A stretch of DNA of 64,000 nucleotides from Streptomyces varsoviensis (lineage in GTDB: Bacteria > Actinomycetota > Actinomycetes > Streptomycetales > Streptomycetaceae), in NCBI RefSeq assembly GCF_000718635.1, contig NZ_JOBF01000017.1, forward strand, positions 1-64,000, in the 5' to 3' direction. How positions within the stretch are numbered: the first letter of the stretch is position 1; each line of letters opens with the position of its first letter. This document shows positions 15,034-25,899 of this stretch, piece by piece. A program made the translations under genes and the position numbers. The notes under the pieces were generated by a model that had not been told where the DNA came from, did not search any database, and saw nothing but the letters and a program-made list of their open reading frames with translations.

Positions 15034-16779
15034 GTGTTGGAGGAGATGCGGATTCGTTCACTGGGCGTCATTGATGACGCCGTCGTCGAGCTGTCGCCCG
15101 GTTTCACCGCGGTGACCGGCGAGACCGGCGCCGGCAAGACCATGGTCGTCACCAGCCTCGGCCTGCTGCTCGGCGGACGCGCCGACCCCGCCCTGGTACG
15201 GATCGGGGCCAAGGCCGCCGTGGTCGAGGGACGGATCGTCGTGAAGGACGGCTCGGCCGCGGCCGTACGGGCCGTCGAGGCGGGCGCCGAACTCGACGAG
15301 GGCGCGCTCCTGATCAGCCGCACGCTCTCCGCCGAGGGGCGCTCCCGCGCCCACGTCGGCGGCCGGAGCGCCCCCGTGGGGCTGCTGGCGGAACTGGCGG
15401 ACGATCTCGTCGCCGTGCACGGGCAGACCGACCAGCAGGGCCTGCTGCGGCCGGCGCGGCAGCGCGAGGCGCTGGACCGGTACGCGGGGGACGCGGTGGC
15501 GGCGCCGCTCGCGAAGTACGCCGGCGCGTACCGGCGGCTGCGGGCCGTCGCGGCCGAGCTGGAGGAGCTGACCACGCGCGCCCGCGAACGCGCCCAGGAG
15601 GCGGGGCTGCTGCGGTTCGGCCTCGACGAGGTCGCCGCCGTCGAACCCCTTCCCGGCGAGGACGCCGAACTCGCCGCCGAGGCCGAGCGCCTCGGCCACG
15701 CCGAGTCCCTGGCCTCCGCTGCGGCCATAGCGCACGCCGCGCTCGCCGGGAACCCCGAGGACCCCGAGGGCGTCGACGCCACCACCCTCACCGGCGGCGC
15801 GCACCGCGCCCTGGAGGCCGTACGCGCCCACGACCCGGCCCTCGCCGCGCTCGCCGACCGGCTCGGCGAGGTCGGCATCCTCCTCGCCGACGTGGCGGGG
15901 GAGCTGGCCGGTTACGCGGACAACCTGGACGCCGATCCGCTGCGGCTCGCGGCCGTGGAGGAGCGCCGGGCCGCGCTCACCGCCCTGACCCGCAAGTACG
16001 GCGAGGACATCGCCGCCGTCCTGGCCTGGGCCGAGGAGAGCGCCGCCCGCCTCACCGAGCTGGAGGGCGACGACGACCGGATCGCCGAACTCACCGGCGA
16101 GCGCGACGCGCTGCGCGCCGAACTCGGCGCGCTGGCGCAGGCCCTCACGGACGCCCGTACGGAAGCGGCGGAGCGGTTCGCCGGGGCGGTCACCGCGGAG
16201 CTGGCGGAGCTGGCCATGCCGCACGCACGGGTGTCGTTCGAGATCCGGCAGACGCCCGCGGCCGACGAGGACTCCGGCATCGAGGTGGGCGGGCGCGTCG
16301 TCGCGTACGGCCCGCACGGCGCCGACGAGGTCGAACTCCACCTCGCCCCGCACCCCGGGGCGCAGCCCCGGCCGATCGCCAAGGGCGCGTCCGGCGGCGA
16401 GCTGTCGCGGGTGATGCTCGCGGTCGAGGTGGTCTTCGCGGGCTCCGACCCCGTGCCGACGTATCTCTTCGACGAGGTCGACGCGGGCGTCGGCGGCAAG
16501 GCGGCCGTCGAGGTGGGCCGCAGGCTCGCCCGGCTCGCCAAGTCCGCGCAGGTCGTGGTGGTCACCCACCTGCCGCAGGTCGCCGCCTTCGCCGACCGGC
16601 ACCTGGTGGTGGAGAAGACGAACGACGGCTCCGTGACGCGCAGCGGCGTCCAGGCGATGACCGGCGAGGACCGGGTCCGGGAGCTGTCCCGGATGCTGGC
16701 GGGCCAGGAGGACTCGGAGCTGGCGCGGGCGCACGCGGAGGAACTGCTGGCGGCGGCGCGCACGGGAGGCGCGTCTTAA
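15034..16779 (+). CDS. recN: DNA repair protein RecN
   Basis: RecN is an SMC-like ATPase acting in double-strand break repair. Walker A GETGAGKTMVV lies near residue 29. The two central Ala/Glu-rich coiled-coil arms span about 150-400. The C-terminal ABC signature region ASGGELSRVMLAVEVVF is followed by Walker B TYLFDEVDAGVGG, then VVVTHLPQVAAFAD. The length (about 581 aa) is normal. The start is uncertain: GTG 15034, ATG 15022 and ATG 15046 are in frame. GGAGGAG abuts ATG 15046 too closely, so I prefer 15034. No LexA-like box was recognised. Confidence 0.93.
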   Translation: MLEEMRIRSLGVIDDAVVELSPGFTAVTGETGAGKTMVVTSLGLLLGGRADPALVRIGAKAAVVEGRIVVKDGSAAAVRAVEAGAELDEGALLISRTLSAEGRSRAHVGGRSAPVGLLAELADDLVAVHGQTDQQGLLRPARQREALDRYAGDAVAAPLAKYAGAYRRLRAVAAELEELTTRARERAQEAGLLRFGLDEVAAVEPLPGEDAELAAEAERLGHAESLASAAAIAHAALAGNPEDPEGVDATTLTGGAHRALEAVRAHDPALAALADRLGEVGILLADVAGELAGYADNLDADPLRLAAVEERRAALTALTRKYGEDIAAVLAWAEESAARLTELEGDDDRIAELTGERDALRAELGALAQALTDARTEAAERFAGAVTAELAELAMPHARVSFEIRQTPAADEDSGIEVGGRVVAYGPHGADEVELHLAPHPGAQPRPIAKGASGGELSRVMLAVEVVFAGSDPVPTYLFDEVDAGVGGKAAVEVGRRLARLAKSAQVVVVTHLPQVAAFADRHLVVEKTNDGSVTRSGVQAMTGEDRVRELSRMLAGQEDSELARAHAEELLAAARTGGAS

Positions 16780-17143
16780 GAGGAAGAAGCGCCGCAAACT
16801 CACCCATGCGGCTGATTTTGTGGACGTACGGGCGAGCCAGGGCCGGAAACCGGCGGCGACGGTGCCGGGATGACGGTGCGGGCTGGCATCCTGGGCCCAG
16901 CGCACTCACCCCGCGTACGGGCGCGCCGCCGATCCGAACCCGAACCGGAATCGTACGGCCGCCTCGACGGACCAGCCCTTCGATCGAACCAGCAGCCCTC
17001 GGTCCGGCCGCCGCCAGTGCGGTCCGGCCGGCTTTCCCCCTACCGCCCTCCGCGTCCGACCGCATCCGATCGCCCTCGACCCGAAGCCGTCGAACCGACG
17101 CCAGTAGCTGATAGCCGATAGCCGATACAGGAGCTCAGCCCGC
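16780..17143. other. intergenic region between recN and glycosyltransferase
   Basis: The 364 bp have coding-like GC but no frame with a start, ribosome-binding site and recognisable product. Just before the next gene is a triple GATAGCC/GATA repeat (17109-17126) and the AGGAG used by that gene. In other actinobacteria steA and steB lie between recN and pyrG; neither is present here or elsewhere in the window. Confidence 0.5.
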
Positions 17144-18271
17144 GTGAGCAGCACACCGGCACCAACCAACGGACAGCAGCCGCTGCACGCCGTCCAGGTG
17201 CTGGGCACGGGCGCCTCGGGCAGCGGGGCACACGTCAGATCGCTGGCGGCGGGGCTCGTCGCGCGCGGACTGCGGATCACCGTCTGCGCGCCGCGGGGAA
17301 CGGGCGACGGGTACGGCTTCGCGGACGCCGGGGCCCAGTTCACGCCGTTGCGGACGCGTACGGACCCGGGAGCCGTCGCCGCGCTGCGGGCCGCCTGCGC
17401 GGAGGCCGACGTCGTGCACGCGCACGGGCTGCGCTCCGGGCTGCTCGCCTCGCTGGCGCTGCGCGGCCGGCCGACGCCGCTGGTCGTCACCTGGCACACC
17501 AGGTCCGCCGCGGAGGGCGCCCGCGCCCGCCTCGTACGCCTCACGGAGCGTCGGGTGGCGCGGGCCGCCGCCGTCGTGCTCGGCGCGTCCTCGGACCTCG
17601 TGGAGCGCGCCCGCGGGCGTGGAGCGCGCGACGCCCGGCTCGCGCCCGTGGCGCTGCCCGTGCCGAGCGCCGTGCCGGACGCGGAGACCGACCCCTCGGG
17701 GCACAAGACACGGGCCGAAATCGGCGCCGTGGGCCGCCCGTTGCTGCTGGCCGTCGGCCGACTGGACGCGGGCCGGGGGTACGGGACGCTGCTCGACGCC
17801 GCGCGCTCCTGGCGGGACCTCGACCCCGAACCGCTGCTCGTCATCGCCGGAGAGGGCGGCCGGCGCGCCGAGTTGCAGCGCCGCATCGAGGAGGAGTCGC
17901 TGCCGGTACTGCTCCTGGGCCGCCGCGAGGACGTCCCCGACCTGCTCGCCGCCGCCGACCTCGCCGTACTCCCGAGCCGCTGGGAGGCGCGCGCCCTGCT
18001 CGCCCACGAGGCGCTGCACGCGGGCGTCCCGCTCGTCGCCACGGCCGTCGGCGGCATCCCCGAACTCGTCGGCGACGCCGCCGAACTCGTCCCCTACGGC
18101 GACCCCGACGCCCTCGCGACCGCCGTCGCCCGCCTCCTCGCCGACCCCCGACGCCGCACTGAACTGGCCCGCGCCGGGCGGGCACGCGCCGCTGAGTGGC
18201 CGACGGAGGACGACACGGTCGCCCAGGTCCTCAGCGTCTACGACGAGTTGATGCAAAACCGGCCGGCCTGA
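17144..18271 (+). CDS. glycosyltransferase family 4 (GT-B)
   Basis: The 375-aa enzyme has an N-terminal acceptor domain opening HAVQVLGTGASGSGAHVRSLA, with the GS(G)AH loop. The C-terminal nucleotide-sugar domain begins LLLAVGRLDAGRGYGTLLDAA (about 200). The E-x7-E region reads SRWEARALLAHEALHAGVPLVAT, where GT4 enzymes usually have E...E; the second Glu is present and the first appears as WEA. It presumably glycosylates a cell-envelope lipid or glycan; donor and acceptor are unknown. No membrane helix is present. GTG 17144 has CAGGAG 11 nt upstream. Confidence 0.85.
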   Translation: MSSTPAPTNGQQPLHAVQVLGTGASGSGAHVRSLAAGLVARGLRITVCAPRGTGDGYGFADAGAQFTPLRTRTDPGAVAALRAACAEADVVHAHGLRSGLLASLALRGRPTPLVVTWHTRSAAEGARARLVRLTERRVARAAAVVLGASSDLVERARGRGARDARLAPVALPVPSAVPDAETDPSGHKTRAEIGAVGRPLLLAVGRLDAGRGYGTLLDAARSWRDLDPEPLLVIAGEGGRRAELQRRIEEESLPVLLLGRREDVPDLLAAADLAVLPSRWEARALLAHEALHAGVPLVATAVGGIPELVGDAAELVPYGDPDALATAVARLLADPRRRTELARAGRARAAEWPTEDDTVAQVLSVYDELMQNRPA

Positions 18272-18439
18272 CCAGGTCGCTGGCCGCTGGGCTTTGGGGC
18301 CATGCGCTGCCCGCCGGTCCGCCCGCTGGGCGGTGGGACCGTGAGTGTGCCCGCCCGACGGCGGCCGCCTCGCGCCGCCCCCCCAGGCCGGGACCGGCCC
18401 CGGGCCGGCGAGCGGTGGCCTGCGCCCGTACCGGCGCTG

Positions 18440-18635
18440 CTCGCCTCCGCCGTCCCGCCCGGCGGGCGGCGGCTCGCGCCGGTATCCGGCCGGCTCGCTT
18501 CCGCAGCCTGGTCCGGCGGGCAGCGGTATTGGACCCGCTCGTCTCCGCCGTCCCGCCCGGCGGGCGGCGGCTCGCGCCGGTATCCGGCCGGCTCGCTTCC
18601 GCAGCCTGGTCCGGCGAGCAGCGGTATTGGACCCG
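18440..18635. repeat. 98-bp tandem duplication
   Basis: Unit 1 (18440-18537) and unit 2 (18538-18635) differ at only about two positions. Both start CTCG(C/T)CTCCGCCGTCCCGCC and end TATTGGACCCG. A third start (CTCGTCTCCGCGG, 18636) diverges at once. The surrounding gap 18272-18792 is GC-rich, has no supported gene, and separates the glycosyltransferase from the convergent PucR gene. The near identity suggests a recent duplication. Confidence 0.85.
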
Positions 18636-18792
18636 CTCGTCTCCGCGGCCCCGGCGGCCGGGCGGCGGCCCGCGCCGGTCCTCACCGGGTCGCCCCGCGG
18701 CGCCCGCACTTGGCCGGTCGGCGGCGGTCCGCGTCGGTCCCCGCCGCCCGCGCCCCGGCCCGCCGGGCGGCCAGTGCTGGTGTCGGGCTGCC

Positions 18793-20448
18793 TTACTTCA
18801 CGTGGCGGCGGGCTCGTAGGGCCAGGCTCAGGGCCAGGGCTGTTTGGGGGTCTTCTAGGTCGCTGCCGAGGAGGCGGGCGATGCGGGCGAGGCGGTCGTA
18901 GAGGGTCTGGCGGTTGAGGTGGAGTTCGCGGGCGGTCTCCGCTTTGCGGCCGGCGTGGGCCAGGTAGGTCTCCAGGGTGGGCAGCAGGGGCGGGCGGGAC
19001 GAGCGGTCGTGGGCCAGGAGGGGGCCGATGACGCGGTCCACGAAGGCCGTCAGGTCGCCGTGCGCGCGCAGTCGCCACAGCAGCAGGTCCACGTCCAGCC
19101 GCCGCACGTCGTGCCACGGCCGCGGCGCCAGCCCCTCGGCCGCCGTCGCGGCCTCCGCCGCGTGCCGCAGTCCCGCGCCGGCGGCGGACCAGCCGCCCGC
19201 CAGGCCCACGACGACCACCGGCCGGGACCCGGACCGTTCCGTCCAGGCCCGCTCGACCCCGGCCCGTAGCGCCGCCGCCACCCGCTCGGCGACGGCCGCC
19301 CGTTCGGTCTCCGCCCGCAGCCCGACCAGCAGCGGCAGCCGGCCCTCCGGCAGCCGCACCCCCAGCAGCACCGGCGCGCCGACCGACGCCAATTCCTCCT
19401 GCACCGCGCACGCCAGCGCCGCCCAACTGTCCGACGCGTCGAGGAACGCGGGCTCCGCGGCGGGCCGCAGCACGACCGGCAGCAGCGGCCCGTCCCCCGG
19501 CTTGAAGCCCAGCACCCGCGCCTGCGCGGGCGCCTCCGCCGCCTCGATCCGGCCCTCCGCCAGATCGGTGAGGAAGTCGCCGCGCCCCCGCGCCGCCAAC
19601 TCCTCCTCCTGGCGCGCCTGGAGGAGTACGACCGCCAGCAGCCCCGCCGTACGGTCGGCGGCGATCCGGTGTACGGGCGCCAGCGGCGCGTTCACCGGCA
19701 GTACGGTCAGCCGGGCCCGTACCGCGCCCGGCCCGTGCCCGCCGCCCGGGATGTCCGCGACGACGCTGCCCGCCGGCGGCTCGGGGCGCGGCGCCGCCCG
19801 CTGGGCCCGCAGCCCGTCCCACACCTGGAGCGGATCGGCCGCCCCCGGCTGCGCGCCGGGCCCGGCCGCGTACAGCAGCCGCCCGTCCGGCGTCTCCAGG
19901 AACGCCGGGTTCCCCGCGAACTCGGCGAACAGCCGCAGGATCTCCGGCACGCCCCCGCCGCCCAGCAGCGCGTCCGTGCCCCGCCGGTGCACCTCCTCGG
20001 CGCGCCGCAGCAGCGCGTAGTGCTCGTTGACGATCTCGGTGTGGATCTCCTCCGTCACCGCGACGAACGGCACCTCGCGGTGCAACTGCACCAGCGGCAG
20101 CCCGTACGAGCGCGCCGTGTCGACGACCGCGGCCGGCAGCGCCGCGAACCGCCCGCCCAACTCGACCACGAGCGCCGCGATGTCCCGGTCCGCGAGCTTG
20201 CGCACGAACGCCCGCTGCTCGGCGGCGCGGCTGCCCAGGCCGATGCCGGTGGTCAGCAGCAGTTCGCCGCCCTTGAGGAGCGCCGCGATGTTCGGGGTCT
20301 CGCCGGCGTGCACCCAGCGCACGGGCCGTTCCAGACGGTCGGCGGCGGCCACGACCTCGGGGAGCCCGCGCCGCAGCGCGGGCAGTTCCAGGGCCCGCGC
20401 CACCGTGATCGTCCCCTGTGGGCCGGGGTCAGGGCCGTCCGATTCCAT
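18793..20448 (-). CDS. PucR family transcriptional regulator
   Basis: The 551-aa regulator has an N-terminal PucR ligand-like domain (TVARALELPALRRGLPEVVAAADRLERPVRWVHAGE, with LLKGGELLLTTGIGL). A GGDEF-related middle region follows, and the C-terminal HTH_30 domain has TLETYLAHAGRKAETARELHLNRQTLYDRLARIARLLG. PucR proteins control purine, amino-acid or nitrogen catabolism and often their own divergent gene. ATG 20448 was chosen; GTG 20454 is possible. It is divergent from the MFS exporter, with a 14-bp palindrome between them. The last ~60 codons show the same G/T-rich third-position drift as the HAD gene tail. Confidence 0.9.
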   Translation of the reverse strand: MESDGPDPGPQGTITVARALELPALRRGLPEVVAAADRLERPVRWVHAGETPNIAALLKGGELLLTTGIGLGSRAAEQRAFVRKLADRDIAALVVELGGRFAALPAAVVDTARSYGLPLVQLHREVPFVAVTEEIHTEIVNEHYALLRRAEEVHRRGTDALLGGGGVPEILRLFAEFAGNPAFLETPDGRLLYAAGPGAQPGAADPLQVWDGLRAQRAAPRPEPPAGSVVADIPGGGHGPGAVRARLTVLPVNAPLAPVHRIAADRTAGLLAVVLLQARQEEELAARGRGDFLTDLAEGRIEAAEAPAQARVLGFKPGDGPLLPVVLRPAAEPAFLDASDSWAALACAVQEELASVGAPVLLGVRLPEGRLPLLVGLRAETERAAVAERVAAALRAGVERAWTERSGSRPVVVVGLAGGWSAAGAGLRHAAEAATAAEGLAPRPWHDVRRLDVDLLLWRLRAHGDLTAFVDRVIGPLLAHDRSSRPPLLPTLETYLAHAGRKAETARELHLNRQTLYDRLARIARLLGSDLEDPQTALALSLALRARRHVK

Positions 20449-20463
20449 GGTCACAGACGGTAC

Positions 20464-20477
20464 TCGGCCATGGCCGA
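20464..20477. promoter_or_regulatory. 14-bp perfect palindrome, candidate PucR operator
   Basis: TCGGCCATGGCCGA lies 16-29 nt upstream of the PucR start and about 60 nt upstream of the MFS start. Its place between divergent regulator and transporter genes makes it a candidate operator; binding is inferred. Confidence 0.4.
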
Positions 20478-20535
20478 AAACGGCATCCGACCAGGACCGC
20501 CACACCTGCTCAGCCCTGCCCATACGCTGTTCCGC

Positions 20536-21954
20536 ATGACCGAAGCCGCCGATGCCCAGCAACTCCGTCCGGGCGGGAAGCCCGAGAGACCGGACGGGGA
20601 CGAGAGATCCCACGGGGACGACATACGGATATCGGCGACCGCCCCGCCCGGAGGCGCCGGGGGGTCAGGAACGCCGCCCGACCTCGCCGCCGTCCAGCGG
20701 CGCACCGTCAAGGTCCTCATGTCGGCCCAGGTCGTCGCCGGCATCGGCATGGGCTCGATGCTCTCCTCCGGCGGCCTGCTCGTCGAGCACCTCACCGGCT
20801 CCGAGGGCGCCGCCGGGCTCGCCACCACCATGACCACCCTCGGCGCGGCCCTGCTGTCCGTACCGCTCGCCGCCCTCTCCCGGGCCCGGGGCCGCCGGAC
20901 CGGGCTCGGCGTCGGCTGGCTGGTCGCGGCGGCCGGCGCGCTGACCGTGCTGGCGGCGGCCCGGCTCGGCTGGTTCCCGCTGATGCTCGCGGGCATGCTG
21001 CTCGTCGGCTCCGGCACCGCCGCCAACCTCCAGTCCCGCTACGCCGCCGCCGACCTCGCGACCTCCGCGACCCGCGCCCGTTCGCTGTCCCTCGTCGTCT
21101 GGTCCACGACCCTCGGCAGCGTCCTGGGGCCCAACCTGAGCGGCCCCGGCGAGGCCGTCGCCCGCGCCCTCGCCCTCCCGGAGGCCGCGGGCACCTTCGT
21201 CTTCTCCGTGGCGGCGTTCCTCGCCGGCTGGCTGGTCATCCGGCTCCGGCTGCGCCCGGACCCGCTGCTGCTGGCCGCCGCCGCCCAGGCGGGGGCAGCG
21301 GCCGGCAGCGCGGAACGCGAGGGAAATCCGGTGCCCGCCGCCCCGCAGCCCGCGTTCCTCGCCCGTATGGGCACCGCCATGCGCCACGTGGCCACCCGCC
21401 CCGCCGCCCTCACCGGGCTGACGGCCCTGGTCATCGGCCACGCGGTGATGGTGTCGGTGATGACGATGACGCCCGTGCACCTCGCCCACCACGGGGCCTC
21501 GCTCAGCGTCGTCGGGTTCACGATCAGTCTGCACATCGCCGGGATGTACGCGCTGTCGCCGCTGGTGGGATGGGCCGCCGACCGGCTCGGCCGGGTGCCC
21601 GTGATCCTGCTCGGGCAGGCGGTATACGTCGTCGCGACGCTCCTCGCGGGGACCTCCGGCGGCGACCGGTGGGCGGTCACCGCCGGGCTCTTCCTGCTCG
21701 GCTCCGGCTGGTCGTGCGCCACGGTCGCGGGTTCCACGCTGCTGACCGAGTCCATCGACGCCGAGCACCGCTCCGAGGTCCAAGGGGTGTCCGACACCCT
21801 CATGAACCTCGTCGGAGCGGCGGGCGGCGCGCTCTCCGGCGGCCTCGTGGCCCTCGTCGGCTACGGCGGCCTGAACGCCGCCGCGGCCGTACTCGTCGTG
21901 CCGGTCAGCGCCTGCGCGCTGTTCTTCAGCCTACGAACGCGCTTGACGCGGTGA
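20536..21954 (+). CDS. MFS transporter
   Basis: The 472-aa protein has a polar ~60-residue N-terminus and twelve predicted hydrophobic segments. MFS loop motifs are visible as LSRARGRRTGLG (loop 2-3, around 125) and WAADRLGRVPV (loop 8-9, around 350). It could export drugs or import a small metabolite. ATG 20536 has no strong ribosome-binding site. It is divergent from the PucR regulator, which probably controls it. Its last 29 bp overlap the end of the convergent GH15 gene. Confidence 0.87.
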   Translation: MTEAADAQQLRPGGKPERPDGDERSHGDDIRISATAPPGGAGGSGTPPDLAAVQRRTVKVLMSAQVVAGIGMGSMLSSGGLLVEHLTGSEGAAGLATTMTTLGAALLSVPLAALSRARGRRTGLGVGWLVAAAGALTVLAAARLGWFPLMLAGMLLVGSGTAANLQSRYAAADLATSATRARSLSLVVWSTTLGSVLGPNLSGPGEAVARALALPEAAGTFVFSVAAFLAGWLVIRLRLRPDPLLLAAAAQAGAAAGSAEREGNPVPAAPQPAFLARMGTAMRHVATRPAALTGLTALVIGHAVMVSVMTMTPVHLAHHGASLSVVGFTISLHIAGMYALSPLVGWAADRLGRVPVILLGQAVYVVATLLAGTSGGDRWAVTAGLFLLGSGWSCATVAGSTLLTESIDAEHRSEVQGVSDTLMNLVGAAGGALSGGLVALVGYGGLNAAAAVLVVPVSACALFFSLRTRLTR

Positions 21955-23755
21955 GCCGCAGCGCCGTGTCGATCAGCGGAACGTGGCTGAACGCCTGCGG
22001 GAAATTGCCCACTTGGCGCTGGAGCCGGGGGTCCCACTCCTCGGCCAGCAGCCCGAGGTCGTTGCGGAGCGAGAGCAGCCGCTCGAACAGCTTGCGCGCC
22101 TCGTCCACCCGGCCGATCATCGCGAGATCGTCGGCCAGCCAGAACGAGCAGGCCAGGAACGCCCCTTCGTCGCCCTCCAGCCCGTCCACGCCCGCGTCGC
22201 CGCCGCTCGTCGGGTAGCGCAGCACGAAGCCGTCCTCCGTGGACAGCTCCCGCTGGATCGCCTCGATGGTGCCGATGACCCGCTTGTCGTCCGGCGGCAG
22301 GAACCCCATCTGCGGGATGAGCAGCAAGGACGCGTCCAGCTCCTTGGACCCGTACGACTGGGTGAAGGTGTTGCGCTCCTTGTCGTAGCCCTTCTCGCAG
22401 ACGTCGCGGTGGATGTCGTCGCGCAGCTCGCGCCACTTCTCCAACGGGCCGTCCACATCACCCGATTCGATGAGCTTGATGGTCCGGTCGACCGCCACCC
22501 AGGCCATGACCTTCGAGTGCACGAAGTGCCGGCGCGGGCCGCGCACCTCCCAGATGCCCTCGTCCGGTTCCATCCAGTGGGCCTCCAGGTACTGGATCAG
22601 CTTGAGCTGGAGGATGCTGGCGTAGTCGTTGCGGGCCAGGCCCGTCATGTGCCCGAGGTGCAGCGCCTCGGTGACCTCGCCGTAGACGTCGAGCTGGAGC
22701 TGGCCGGCCGCGCCGTTGCCGATCCGCACCGGCCCGGAGTTCTCGTACCCCGGCAGCCATGACAGCTCGGCCTCGCCCAGCTCCCGCTCGCCCGCGATCC
22801 CGTACATGATCTGGAGGTTCTCGGGGTCGCCGGCCACGGCCCGCAGCAGCCACTCGCGCCAGGCGCGGGCCTCCTCGCGGTAGCCCGTGCGCAGCAGCGA
22901 GGACAGGGTGATCGCCGCGTCCCGGAGCCAGGTGAAGCGGTAGTCCCAGTTGCGGGAGCCGCCGATGTCCTCGGGCAGCGAGGTGGTGGGCGCCGCCACG
23001 ATGCCGCCGGTCGGGGCGTAGGTCAGCGCCTTGAGGGTGATGAGCGAGCGGACGACGGCGTCCCGGTAGGGCCCGTGGTACGTACAGTGCTCGACCCACT
23101 CCCGCCAGAAGCCCTCCGTCGCCTCCAGCGCGCCCTCCGGTTCGGGCAGCGCCGGGGGCTCCTTGTGCGAGGCCTCCCAACTGATGGTGAAGGCGACCCG
23201 GTCGCCCGGCGCGACGGTGAAGTCCGCATAGGTCGTCAGATCCTTGCCGTACGTCTCCGCTTCGGTGTCGAACCACACCGAGTCGGGACCGGCGACGGCC
23301 ACCGTGCGGCCGTCCGCGTCGGTGTGCACCCACGGCGTGATGCGCCCGTAGGAGAAGCGCATCCGCAGCGCGGAGCGCATCGGCACCCGTCCGCTGACGC
23401 CCTCCACGATCCGGATGAGCTGCGGCGCCCCGTCGCGCGGCGGCATGAAATCGATCACCCGGACGGTGCCGCGCGGGGTGTCCCACTCGGATTCCAGTAC
23501 GAGCGAGTCGCCTCTGTAGCGGCGCCGGTCGGCCGGCGGCGGCGTGGCCCCGGACGCATGGGCGGGGCCGATGCGCCAGAAGCCGTGCTCGTCGCTGCCG
23601 AGCAGGCCGGCGAAAACGGCATGGGAGTCGAAACGGGGGAGGCACAGCCAGTCGGCTGTCCCGTCCCGGCAGACGAGGGCGGCGGTCTGCATATCGCCAA
23701 TGAGTGCGTAATCCTCGATGCGCCCGGCCACGTGCATCTCCAGTCGAACGGCCAC
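21926..23755 (-). CDS. glycoside hydrolase family 15 protein (glucoamylase/trehalase-like)
   Basis: The 609-aa cytosolic protein follows the actinobacterial GH15 layout. The N-terminal beta domain (IEDYALIGDMQTAALVCRDGTADWLCLPRFDS) is followed by an (alpha/alpha)6 barrel with NWDYRFTWLRDAAITLSSLL (around 275). The catalytic-base segment is LLAEEWDPRLQRQVGNFPQAFSH near 570. Mycobacterial relatives of this size are trehalases; others act on small alpha-glucans. No signal peptide is present. GTG 23755 is the longest start; ATG 23737 is an alternative with GGAG too close. It is divergent from pyrG and its stop region overlaps the MFS gene. Confidence 0.9.
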   Translation of the reverse strand: MAVRLEMHVAGRIEDYALIGDMQTAALVCRDGTADWLCLPRFDSHAVFAGLLGSDEHGFWRIGPAHASGATPPPADRRRYRGDSLVLESEWDTPRGTVRVIDFMPPRDGAPQLIRIVEGVSGRVPMRSALRMRFSYGRITPWVHTDADGRTVAVAGPDSVWFDTEAETYGKDLTTYADFTVAPGDRVAFTISWEASHKEPPALPEPEGALEATEGFWREWVEHCTYHGPYRDAVVRSLITLKALTYAPTGGIVAAPTTSLPEDIGGSRNWDYRFTWLRDAAITLSSLLRTGYREEARAWREWLLRAVAGDPENLQIMYGIAGERELGEAELSWLPGYENSGPVRIGNGAAGQLQLDVYGEVTEALHLGHMTGLARNDYASILQLKLIQYLEAHWMEPDEGIWEVRGPRRHFVHSKVMAWVAVDRTIKLIESGDVDGPLEKWRELRDDIHRDVCEKGYDKERNTFTQSYGSKELDASLLLIPQMGFLPPDDKRVIGTIEAIQRELSTEDGFVLRYPTSGGDAGVDGLEGDEGAFLACSFWLADDLAMIGRVDEARKLFERLLSLRNDLGLLAEEWDPRLQRQVGNFPQAFSHVPLIDTALRLTASSAFVG

Positions 23756-24163
23756 GTCGCCCCGAAGGGCTTTCTTGCGGTCAAGCGATCTTCGACGAGC
23801 TCTTGTTCCGGGAAGGGGCGGGGTAGTGCCATGCCGGCCGGCTCGCTGCTGTGTCCGTGCAGGATACGACGCCCAGTTGGTGTGACGCGCGACGGTCCGC
23901 GCAGGAACCTGAGCCGAATGGGTGGCCTGTGACCGCGCCGCTACACGGCGGCCCCGGCACCGCTACGCAGGGGTCCCCACGCCGCTACGCAGGGCGCATA
24001 TCGCGCCGTGGGGCGTCGCCGGAAGCGACCGCCCCGGGTCGCTGATACCCTGGTAGCCCGTGGACCGGTGGGAGCAGAACCCCCGAACCGCAGCGACGGC
24101 GGCCCCCGAGAATCAGGGCAGGCGCCGCTTCGCATTTCACCTCGCGACCACGGGAGCCCCCTC
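23756..24163. other. divergent intergenic region, GH15 / pyrG
   Basis: The 408 bp contain a direct repeat of CCGCTACGCAGGG (about 23956 and 23981) and a candidate -10 in GATACCCTGG (about 24044-24053). A leader of about 110 nt precedes pyrG. No pyrimidine attenuator hairpin with a T run was recognised and no small gene is supported. Confidence 0.45.
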
Positions 24164-25816
<1,653 letters not shown>

Positions 25817-25899
25817 CCTCGGCGGTTGACCTATACGGTGGACCGGGGTGCGGGCGTTTTGCGGCCCGTGCCCCGGTTCCGTCGTTCAGGAGGACGTAC

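Noticed and set aside
16806..17121. Small plus-strand frames between recN and the glycosyltransferase (about 80-100 codons)
   Set aside because: No ribosome-binding site, Arg/Pro/Ser-biased translation and no recognisable motif.
18272..18792. Open frames of 190-207 codons between the glycosyltransferase and PucR genes
   Set aside because: They translate the 98-bp duplication into Pro/Arg/Gly low complexity in several frames at once, with no ribosome-binding site or family match.
23756..24163. Pyrimidine-responsive attenuator before pyrG
   Set aside because: No terminator hairpin with C-run/T-run organisation was visible.
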